Notes under the pieces: model-generated | What the model was told of the DNA's origin: nothing | Seen by the model: the letters and a program-made list of their open reading frames with translations, nothing else | The model's database searches: none | In this document: one piece after another, positions 25,647-32,833 of the stretch | Position numbering within the stretch: the stretch's first letter is position 1 | Layout: every line of letters begins with the position of its first letter | Position numbers and translations under genes: made by a program | DNA from: Opitutia bacterium UBA7397 | Lineage (GTDB): Bacteria > Verrucomicrobiota > Verrucomicrobiia > Opitutales > UBA953 | Reading direction: 5' to 3' | NCBI GenBank assembly: GCA_002470605.1 | Contig: DKND01000044.1 | Span: forward strand, 44,410-100,130 | DNA length: 55,721 bases

Positions 25647-26849
25647 ATGTCCGCGAAACATCGAGGGTTCTTTTCGTCTCTGGGAGAGGCTATTGCGAGC
25701 TATGCCGTGGACGTGGTTTATGAGCGCCAACACGGAGTGGGAGCGCGACTATTAGGGGGCTTTCTACGGGTTCTTTCTTGGGTTTTTGAGATAATCGTAC
25801 GCCTGCGACTCTGGCTCTATCGTAACCGCCTTTTCAGGGACACCCCCCTTGGCTGCAAGGTCGTGGTGGTCGGAAATTTGACGGTAGGAGGCACAGGCAA
25901 GACCCCCGTAGTCCTTAAAATGGCTCAGGTGCTTGCCCGAAGAGGTCGCCGGGTCGCAATCCTGTCTCGTGGCTATAAAGGAGCTTCAGATTCGATGCTT
26001 AAGAGGTTTTGGCGCTGGATCGTGCAAGGTAACCGCCCGGCACCTTTGGTAGTTTCTGACGGTAAATCGGTTCTGGTGGGCCCAGATGAAGCCGGGGACG
26101 AGCCTTATATGTTAGCCCGGAACTTAGCGGCCGAGGGGGTGGTGGTGATCGTCGATCGTGATCGAGTCGAGGGCGGACGCTTTGCCCTGAGGCAATTCGG
26201 GGTCGATACAATCCTACTTGATGATGGCTTACAATACCTGCCCCTCCGTGGTCAGATCAATCTGCTCTTAGTGGATAGTCGCGATCCGTTCGGCAACGGC
26301 TCGCTGCTCCCTCGGGGCATCTTGCGGGAACCGATTTCGAATCTCAGCCGCGCCTCTTACGTTTTCCTGACCAAATCCTCTGGCCAACCCGACCCCCAAT
26401 TAATCGCGTTAATCCGGAAACATAACCCCAAGGTGGAAATCATCGCCTGCGCCCATAGCCCGCAAGAACTGATTGCGGTCGACCATGCGACGAGTTCGCC
26501 TTTGGCCAATTTGGCAGGTCGGCGCGTGATGGCTTTCTCCGGTATTGCCACCCCCGAGCGCTTTGAAGAAACCTTGCTCTCTCAAGGAGCCGTCCTCGTC
26601 TCGAAACGACGCTTCTTAGACCACCACGATTTCAATGATGAGGATTTGGACGAAGTACTTGAGCAGGCCTTACGTTACAAAGCAGAGATGATTGTCACCA
26701 CCGAAAAGGATGCCGTGAGACTCCAAGGCCGTTTCAATCCGCCCATCCCGCTGATGTACGTCAGGCTGGAAGTTGAAATCTTAGGTGACCCTGAAGGCTT
26801 TAACGCCGCCGTGGAACGGATTTGCTTCGGTCCTTCTTCGGTGCGGTAA
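25647..26849 (+). CDS. lpxK: Tetraacyldisaccharide 4'-kinase
   Basis: Inner-membrane kinase that adds the 4'-phosphate of lipid A. The P-loop GNLTVGGTGKTP follows an N-terminal hydrophobic helix (GFLRVLSWVFEIIVRL). The LSRGYKG, GDEPYMLA and LLDDGLQYL motifs and the C-terminal TTEKDAVRL are family landmarks. I start at the ATG 25647 (MSAKHRGFF, 400 aa); an upstream in-frame ATG adds 26 residues that look non-conserved. Its last 50 bases overlap the 3' end of ppk1 on the opposite strand. Presence of lpxK implies a lipid A-bearing outer membrane. Confidence 0.93.
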   Translation: MSAKHRGFFSSLGEAIASYAVDVVYERQHGVGARLLGGFLRVLSWVFEIIVRLRLWLYRNRLFRDTPLGCKVVVVGNLTVGGTGKTPVVLKMAQVLARRGRRVAILSRGYKGASDSMLKRFWRWIVQGNRPAPLVVSDGKSVLVGPDEAGDEPYMLARNLAAEGVVVIVDRDRVEGGRFALRQFGVDTILLDDGLQYLPLRGQINLLLVDSRDPFGNGSLLPRGILREPISNLSRASYVFLTKSSGQPDPQLIALIRKHNPKVEIIACAHSPQELIAVDHATSSPLANLAGRRVMAFSGIATPERFEETLLSQGAVLVSKRRFLDHHDFNDEDLDEVLEQALRYKAEMIVTTEKDAVRLQGRFNPPIPLMYVRLEVEILGDPEGFNAAVERICFGPSSVR

Positions 26850-28869
26850 CGACTTCGGCTTGGTGATTCCGAGCCAAACGAAGGAAGAAATCCTGGGCGG
26901 TCGGAGCGAGTCGTCCTTCCGCAGCGCAAGCGGCATAACTACCATCGGATTGCAGGCTTTTCGCATCCCCAAGGTTGGTGGCGTAGGTCTGGATGATTTC
27001 CTGCTCTAAGCGACGTCGTAAGATTTTATTAGTAATCGGGAAGATACACTCGACGCGACGTTCAAAATTACGGGGCATCCAATCCGCACTGCCCATCAAG
27101 ATAATGGGTTCGCCGCCCGCATTCTCATAACGGAACATTCGACTATGCTCGAGAAAACGCCCCAGGAAGCTACGAACTCGGATATTCTCACTTTTACCCG
27201 GGAGCCCAGGGATCAAACAACAGATTCCGCGGACGATGATTTCCACCTTCACTCCCGCCTGAGACGCTCGGTAAAGCGCATTAATCACATCTGGGTCGAC
27301 TAAACTATTCACCTTGGCGAAGATTGAAGCTTTCCGGCCAGCCTTGGCGGCCGCGGTTTCGGCATTGATCATCTCGACCGTACGGAGCGCGAGATTAAAG
27401 GGTGCGATGAGCAGGTGTTTGAAAACCGGACGACCCAGGTTACCCGTAAGCACATTAAATAACAGCCCGACTTCGGAGGTGATAGCCTCATCCGCCGTAA
27501 ACAAAGAGAAGTCCGTATAGATTCGTGCCGTCTTGGGATTGTAGTTACCCGTCCCTAAGTGCGCATACCGGCGCAATCCGCCCTTTTCCTGCCGCACCAC
27601 CAGGCACGCCTTACAATGCGTCTTAAGCCCAGCGAGTCCGTACACCACATGCGCACCGGCTTCCTCCAGCTGACGCGCCCACTCGATGTTATTCAATTCG
27701 TCGAAGCGTGCACGCAATTCGACCAGAGCTGTCACTTGCTTTCCGTTGCGTGCCGCCTCCTTAAGCGCCTCGACGACCGGCGAATCGCCACTTGTCCGAT
27801 AGAGGGTCAATTTGATGGCCACGACTGCTTCGTCGCGGGCGGCCTGACGGATAAATTCCACGACAGGCATGAAGGATTCGTAAGGGTGATGCAGCAGATA
27901 ATCCTGCTTGGCGATACGTTGGAAAAGCTTGGATGAATCGGCCAAATCCGGTTGGACCCCCGCCGCGAAATTAGGGTAGAGCAGGTCGGGACGACCGATC
28001 AGATCAATCAGGCTGGCTAAGCGCAGCATGTTGACCGGGCCTGGAATCTTGAAAGCGTTGTCTGCGGACAGACCAATTGACTTGAGCAACCATGCCATTT
28101 CCTCATCGGGTGCGTCGCTCTCGATTTCCAACCTGACCGGGGCGCCCTTACGCAAGTTTCTGATCTCTTCCTCAATCGCTTCGAGGATATTTCCCGCCTC
28201 GTCTTCGTCCACGTAAAGATCGCTATTTCGCGTAATCCGGAAAGCCCAAGAGCCCTGGAGTTCCAAACCGGGGAATAGCCGGTCAATGAACGACTGGACC
28301 ACATGGCTTAAGAGCGTGAAATGCTTTTTAGCGCGACCATTGATCGCGATGATCCGTGGTAATATCCGAGGGATAGGCACGACCGCCCGACGTACCTCGC
28401 CGTTCACCGGATCTTTGAGCAGCACTAGGAGGTAAAGCCCCTTGTTCGTCAAAACCGGGAAGGGGTGAGACGGATCGATCGCTAACGGCGTCAGGCCCGG
28501 AAAAATCTCCCGGTCGAATAAGGCGGAAAGCTCCTGGCGATCCTGCGCATCGAGTTCAGCACGCGATTTAATCAAAATTCCTTGCTGCACCAGCGCCGGT
28601 AATAATTGCTCCTTCCAGCAATCCTGCTGGGCGTCGACGAGCTCGCGGGTCTTTTGCAACACCTCCAAAAGAAAATCACGCGTAGCCGGATGACTCGCCG
28701 ACTCTTCCTGCTGCATGATTCCAGCGATTCGAATCTCAAAAAACTCGTCGAGATTCGAACTGACGATCGAAAGAAAGCGGACCCTTTCGAGCAAGGGGAC
28801 GGACACGTCTTCGGCTAATTCGAGTACGCGCCGATCAAAGCTGAGCCAACTAAGTTCGCGGTTAAACAT
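26800..28869 (-). CDS. ppk1: Polyphosphate kinase 1
   Basis: Reversibly transfers the ATP gamma-phosphate to polyphosphate. Family order is visible: N-terminal FNRELSWLSF, SNLDEFFEIRIAGI, middle VVPIPRILPR, then the phosphotransfer histidine region HCKACLVVR...YAHLGTGNYN and the C-terminal GSADWMPRNFERRVE. I use the ATG at 28869 (MFNRELSWL, 689 aa, the usual start); a TTG 30 nt upstream is possible. It lies behind the Rsm22-like gene with a 135-bp AT-rich gap holding GTTAATT repeats. The 3' end overlaps lpxK by 50 bp. Confidence 0.96.
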   Translation of the reverse strand: MFNRELSWLSFDRRVLELAEDVSVPLLERVRFLSIVSSNLDEFFEIRIAGIMQQEESASHPATRDFLLEVLQKTRELVDAQQDCWKEQLLPALVQQGILIKSRAELDAQDRQELSALFDREIFPGLTPLAIDPSHPFPVLTNKGLYLLVLLKDPVNGEVRRAVVPIPRILPRIIAINGRAKKHFTLLSHVVQSFIDRLFPGLELQGSWAFRITRNSDLYVDEDEAGNILEAIEEEIRNLRKGAPVRLEIESDAPDEEMAWLLKSIGLSADNAFKIPGPVNMLRLASLIDLIGRPDLLYPNFAAGVQPDLADSSKLFQRIAKQDYLLHHPYESFMPVVEFIRQAARDEAVVAIKLTLYRTSGDSPVVEALKEAARNGKQVTALVELRARFDELNNIEWARQLEEAGAHVVYGLAGLKTHCKACLVVRQEKGGLRRYAHLGTGNYNPKTARIYTDFSLFTADEAITSEVGLLFNVLTGNLGRPVFKHLLIAPFNLALRTVEMINAETAAAKAGRKASIFAKVNSLVDPDVINALYRASQAGVKVEIIVRGICCLIPGLPGKSENIRVRSFLGRFLEHSRMFRYENAGGEPIILMGSADWMPRNFERRVECIFPITNKILRRRLEQEIIQTYATNLGDAKSLQSDGSYAACAAEGRLAPTAQDFFLRLARNHQAEVVTAPKKDRSKSVPRRR

Positions 28870-28942
28870 GTCTATGACGGCTGAGGATGAAGTTGCCAAA
28901 CAATGACTTAGAACGATAATCTCTTAATAATCCATATTTTAT

Positions 28943-28973
28943 CGTTAATTCTATCCTAATTAACGGTTAATTA
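28943..28973. promoter_or_regulatory. GTTAATT repeat cluster upstream of ppk1 (possible operator)
   Basis: CGTTAATT (28943-28950) and AATTAACG (28958-28965) form a perfect 8-bp inverted repeat with a 7-nt spacer. A second direct GTTAATT at 28966-28972 starts 22 bp, two helical turns, after the first (28944). The motif lies in the AT-rich gap between the Rsm22-like gene and ppk1, 74-105 bp upstream of the ppk1 ATG. The regulator is unknown; a phosphate-responsive factor is only a guess. Confidence 0.45.
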
Positions 28974-29004
28974 TGGGCTTCCGGCATGTTACTTTTCGGT
29001 AAAT

Positions 29005-30162
29005 TTAACGCGGGGACCAAAAAACCTCAAAATCATCGAATTTGGCCAGACGGATCTTGGCGGCAGGTAAATGACCGTGACGGACGACATCCCCCCGCCC
29101 GAACAGGGCTGCCAATTTCTTGACTTCATGCTTCGAGAGGCCGCGGGTCGGCACTTCCACGGCTTCAATCAGGCCCTGACGGACCGTGATGAAGCGAAGC
29201 AGGCCTTTGATGATCTGCACATCCGAAACCAATCGCGCGCATTGTGCGGGCAGGGGAGCGATGGCGGCAGAGGTGAAAGCCGCAAAGGCATATTTGATTT
29301 CGCGCAGGTCGCGATGCAGCCGGCGATTGACGAAATCCGTCGAATCCGGCGTCTTCCAGGCGCGGGCTTCGTGATTCCAATGTTCCATCCCAAGCAACTG
29401 AGGGCAAACAGCGTCGTCGAGATCGGACCCTATCCGCGATAGAACTCCCTGGGCGCTGACCTCATCGCTTAAGCGTTGCAGGCGTTGCGCGGTGACACGC
29501 AGAGCCGGCTCAAGAATTAGGATTAAGCCACCAGGATTAAGGTGAGCCTTCAATTCATCGATCCATGCCAGCAGATGCGTCGGATCAAGCTGCGTCATTT
29601 CATTCATGACAAAACCTGCCACGATGACATCATAGGAACCTTGTGGCCAAGTTTCAGATCGAGCGGCATCCCCCACACGGGAGCATACAGGCACCGCGGC
29701 CCCCAAAGTAGCTTGCGCAAAGCCCTCTAACGCGACCAAGGCCATCGGCGACCTATCCACGGCAGTCAGTTTGATCTTCGCATCCGTCAATTGCGCGAGG
29801 CAATGCGCAGCGGCGACACCGCAAGAACCTGGACCCGATCCAAGATCAAGAATGGAAATTTCGCCCGAAGCGGGACGCCAATTTCGGAGCTCATAGGCAT
29901 GAGCCAATGCAAAGGAGGTACGGACGAAGCTCTGGGGCAGAAAAAATATCCCATAACCAGCCAACAATTCGAGATCGGCGAAATATTCAGGAAATCTGTG
30001 CTTCGGACGCTCGGTGGTAAACAGATCCGAAAGACGACCGACCGCGGGGGTGATCTTTTCCAGCGCTTCATCTCCGATTCGACCGGTAGCCTTTTCGACC
30101 TGGGCGAGCCAGAATGCTTCCGCAGCGGAAGGGTAAGCACCCCAAGCTTTAAATTCCGACAT
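29005..30162 (-). CDS. Rsm22-like SAM-dependent methyltransferase
   Basis: 385 residues from the ATG at 30162, which has one of the few Shine-Dalgarno-like motifs here (GAGGG about 10 nt upstream). The N-terminal region LPQSFVRTSFALAHAYELR matches the Rsm22/METTL17 family opening. The SAM motif is ILDLGSGPGSCGVAAA, followed by a VDRSPMAL acidic loop and FVMNEMTQL. The family's Fe-S cluster cysteines are mostly lost: the region reads CPQLLGMEHWNHE where CPH..CP..WCH is usual. It is likely an rRNA/ribosome-assembly methyltransferase or a decayed relative. It overlaps the recR 3' end by 14 bp and leads into ppk1. Confidence 0.8.
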   Translation of the reverse strand: MSEFKAWGAYPSAAEAFWLAQVEKATGRIGDEALEKITPAVGRLSDLFTTERPKHRFPEYFADLELLAGYGIFFLPQSFVRTSFALAHAYELRNWRPASGEISILDLGSGPGSCGVAAAHCLAQLTDAKIKLTAVDRSPMALVALEGFAQATLGAAVPVCSRVGDAARSETWPQGSYDVIVAGFVMNEMTQLDPTHLLAWIDELKAHLNPGGLILILEPALRVTAQRLQRLSDEVSAQGVLSRIGSDLDDAVCPQLLGMEHWNHEARAWKTPDSTDFVNRRLHRDLREIKYAFAAFTSAAIAPLPAQCARLVSDVQIIKGLLRFITVRQGLIEAVEVPTRGLSKHEVKKLAALFGRGDVVRHGHLPAAKIRLAKFDDFEVFWSPR

Positions 30163-30751
30163 CTCTTCGACCCTCAAGGGCGCTCCTCAAGGTCGCGGGG
30201 TCGGCGAAAGTCAGACCGCTACCACTTGGCAAACCGAAGCCGATGCGTGAAACCTTAATATCAGGCTTTATGGCGGTGATACTTTCACGGATGAAATGAC
30301 AGGTCGCCTCGCCCTCGATGTCATTACCTAGCGCAAGGACGACTTCGGTGATGGGCTCATCTTTAAGCCGACGCTCGAAGGTCGCCAAATTAAGCTCTTC
30401 GGGTCCGATGCCATTGATGGGTGAAAGCCGGCCGTGTAAAACATGGTAGGTACCGCGGTAGGCGGAAGAGCGCTCGATCGACATCACATCTGGGACTTGT
30501 TCGACGACGCAGATCGATCCGGCATCGCGCTTAGGATCGAGACAGACCTCGCAGTAATCAGACTCGGCCAAGCTTCCACAACGCGAACATCGGCGGACGG
30601 AGAGGGCGGCAGCCTGAAGCGAGGCAAGCAACGGCTCCAATTTGGCCGGGCGTTCAACGAGTAGGTGCAAAGCAATTCTTTCCGCCGAACGATGACCCAA
30701 ACCAGGCAAAAGTTTCAGCAACTGGCGGACTTTATCAAAAGATGGCGTCAC
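30149..30751 (-). CDS. recR: Recombination mediator RecR
   Basis: Part of the RecFOR path that loads RecA at single-strand gaps. 200 residues, GTG start. The order is a helix-hairpin-helix (LLPGLGHRSAERIALHLL), Cys4 zinc finger C55-C58-C67-C70, TOPRIM domain (ICVVEQVPDVMSIERS...YHVLHGRLSPINGIGPE) and the C-terminal SRIGFGLPSGSGLTFAD. All RecR landmarks are intact. It heads the operon recR-Rsm22-like-ppk1 and diverges from the DUF971 gene across 148 bp. Confidence 0.96.
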   Translation of the reverse strand: MTPSFDKVRQLLKLLPGLGHRSAERIALHLLVERPAKLEPLLASLQAAALSVRRCSRCGSLAESDYCEVCLDPKRDAGSICVVEQVPDVMSIERSSAYRGTYHVLHGRLSPINGIGPEELNLATFERRLKDEPITEVVLALGNDIEGEATCHFIRESITAIKPDIKVSRIGFGLPSGSGLTFADPATLRSALEGRRDVGI

Positions 30752-30865
30752 GAATGGTACCTGAGTTGAGTTTGTTGAAGAAAAATCACCATCTTATGAA
30801 GTCGTTTTATTAAGAGTTAGGAACAGGGCGAGGGAGTCAAGGGCGAGTCTAAGCTTGCTCACGGC

Positions 30866-30893
30866 TTGCACCCGACGGAGGGGTGCGTAAATT
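30866..30893 (+). promoter_or_regulatory. Putative promoter of DUF971 gene, flanked by an inverted repeat
   Basis: TTGCAC (30866-30871), 16-bp spacer, TAAATT (30888-30893), 6 nt to the ATG (30900). CGGAGGG at 30876-30882 and CCCTCCG at 30905-30911 form a perfect 7-bp inverted repeat around the -10 box and start codon. Confidence 0.45.
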
Positions 30894-30899
30894 AGGCCC

Positions 30900-31205
30900 A
30901 TGCGCCCTCCGTTGGATCTGCAAATCATTGGAGACTTCGTGGCCATCTCCTGGGACGATGGCGCCCAAGACATCATCTCCGGCGAAAAACTACGCGAACG
31001 TTCTCCCAGCGCTGAAAACTTGGGTGAAGTCGATATCCTCGGCCAACGTTGGGGCGGGGATGGACCTCGCCAGTTTCCCGGCGTATCGGTACAAAGCCTA
31101 ACGCGAATAGGCAACTATGCGGTGACTTTTGTGTTCAGCGACGGTCACCGAACGGGAATCTATAGTTGGGACTACCTGCACAACCTCGCTCGCGAAGCAG
31201 AATAA
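30900..31205 (+). CDS. DUF971 (gamma-butyrobetaine hydroxylase-like N-terminal) domain protein
   Basis: A 101-residue single-domain protein. The pattern ISWDDGAQDIISGEKLRERSPSAE is followed by the late signature IGNYAVTFVFSDGHRTGIYSWDYL, both diagnostic of DUF971. In eukaryotic gamma-butyrobetaine hydroxylase this domain binds zinc. Here the usual CPCA ligands are replaced by SPSAE, as in proteobacterial members, so no zinc site is seen. Stand-alone DUF971 proteins have been linked to iron-sulfur cluster handling, but that is not shown here. It precedes phoH by 44 bp. Confidence 0.88.
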   Translation: MRPPLDLQIIGDFVAISWDDGAQDIISGEKLRERSPSAENLGEVDILGQRWGGDGPRQFPGVSVQSLTRIGNYAVTFVFSDGHRTGIYSWDYLHNLAREAE

Positions 31206-31214
31206 CTTTACAGG

Positions 31215-31242
31215 TTGCTCCGCTTGAAATTGAGGTCATTCT
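31215..31242 (+). promoter_or_regulatory. Putative phoH promoter (leaderless geometry)
   Basis: TTGCTC at 31215-31220 ends 29 nt before the GTG at 31250; CATTCT (31237-31242) is a weak -10 with a 16-bp spacer. Confidence 0.35.
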
Positions 31243-31249
31243 CTGAGTC

Positions 31250-32785
31250 GTGAAAAAGACTTACGTTCTGGATACCAACGTTCTCATTCATGACCCCGAA
31301 TCTCTTTTTAAGTTTGATGAGCACATCGTGGCGGTGCCGGTGGAAGTCTTATCTGAGCTAGATCGTCTCAAGACCCAGCCCGGACAACTCGGCGCCAGCG
31401 CCCGACGCGTTAATCGCTCAATCCGCAGTCTCTTTGAAAATCGCCCCCTAAAGGACATCGCGGAAGGAGACCCGACCAAACCCGGAGCCCTCCATGCCGC
31501 CCTGCACGACGGCGGTGAACTCAGGGTCGTCGTCAATGAATCCCTGATTCGCGACCATTTTAACGGGAGCCGGTCCGATCGTCTGCGTGCCGTCTTCATG
31601 CAGGTCGATGCGCCTGACCATCGGATCATCGCTTCGGCTCTCTACTTGCGCGACACGGCTGACGGACCGGTCGTCCTCGTCACCAAGGACGCCTGCATGG
31701 CCCTTAAGGCCCAAGCGCTCGGCCTGGAAGTGCAAGACTATCGGAACGATCGGGTCGAAACCAGCGATGTCGGCGATTATAAGACCCTAACGATTTCCGC
31801 GGCATCGATGCATGATTTCCGCGACCTGGCCCAAGTGGAGATCAAGCTGAAGGATGAAGAATTACCGGTGATCAACGAGTATGTCATGCTCGCTTCTGAT
31901 TCATGGAGTGAACCGGCCCGACATGTCGGCGAGGGCGCCTTCGTCCCGCTGGGACTTTATCGCGAGTTTCTTTCGACGGATAGCGGCGCCCGCAAAGGCC
32001 TGCAGATGCCCCGCGGCATGCGGGTCATTCCCAAGAACTTCGAACAATGGATCTTCCTGGATGCACTCCTTAACCCCGATATCAAATTAGTGACCTGTTT
32101 CGGTCGTGCGGGTACCGGCAAGACCTTCCTCTCCATCGCCGCCGCTCTTTCCCAAGTCCTGAGCGACTTCTCCCCCTATAAGAAGCTCTACGTCTCCCGT
32201 CCTGTGGTGCAGATCGGCAAAGACATCGGGGCCTTACCTGGCACCAAGGAAGAAAAGCTCTCCCCTTATATCCAACCTTACTTCGACAATCTTGAAGTAT
32301 TGTTTTCTAAGAACGGCGCTCCGCCGGCTCCGATGGTAGCCAAAGACACCGTGGCGACCGACTCGCAGCGGAAGCAAAAAAAGGCTCAAGCGCTCAAAGC
32401 CGCTCCGCCGATTTTCGGTTCGCAATTCCAACAGGTCAATCAGCCGCGTAAACCCTACCAATGGCTGATCGATTCTGGCTTAATCGAAATTGAAGCGATG
32501 ACTTTCATCCGCGGGCGATCCATCGGTCACGCCTTCATGATCGTCGATGAAGCACAGAACATGACTCCGCATGAGGCGAAGACCGTCATCACCCGCATTG
32601 GCGAAGGCTCCAAAGTGGTGCTCATCGGCGACCTCGATCAAGTCGACACCCCCTATCTGGACGGCAAGTCCAACGGATTGATTCATACGCATGAACGGAT
32701 GAAAGGGTATGCGATTACGGCCAATGTCCGCCTTTTACATGGCGTACGGAGTGCGCTTTCGGAACTGGCGGCCAAGGCAATGTGA
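31250..32785 (+). CDS. PIN-PhoH fusion protein (PhoH2-like RNase/helicase)
   Basis: 511 residues, GTG start. The N-terminal PIN domain (1-150) carries LDTNVLIHDP (D8) and the later VLVTKDACM acidic segment. A PhoH ATPase follows with Walker A GRAGTGKT at 285-292, the TFIRGRSIGHAF region and Walker B FMIVDEAQNMTP. The combined architecture is that of YlaK/PhoH2-type proteins, which cut and unwind RNA. The large insertion (about 370-395, TVATDSQRKQKKAQALKAAP) is polar and probably disordered. mutS follows in the same direction. Confidence 0.94.
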   Translation: MKKTYVLDTNVLIHDPESLFKFDEHIVAVPVEVLSELDRLKTQPGQLGASARRVNRSIRSLFENRPLKDIAEGDPTKPGALHAALHDGGELRVVVNESLIRDHFNGSRSDRLRAVFMQVDAPDHRIIASALYLRDTADGPVVLVTKDACMALKAQALGLEVQDYRNDRVETSDVGDYKTLTISAASMHDFRDLAQVEIKLKDEELPVINEYVMLASDSWSEPARHVGEGAFVPLGLYREFLSTDSGARKGLQMPRGMRVIPKNFEQWIFLDALLNPDIKLVTCFGRAGTGKTFLSIAAALSQVLSDFSPYKKLYVSRPVVQIGKDIGALPGTKEEKLSPYIQPYFDNLEVLFSKNGAPPAPMVAKDTVATDSQRKQKKAQALKAAPPIFGSQFQQVNQPRKPYQWLIDSGLIEIEAMTFIRGRSIGHAFMIVDEAQNMTPHEAKTVITRIGEGSKVVLIGDLDQVDTPYLDGKSNGLIHTHERMKGYAITANVRLLHGVRSALSELAAKAM

Positions 32786-32833
32786 GCAACTTCCACGCTC
32801 TTTCACCAATAGGAGCTCACTCCGTCCTTGCCG

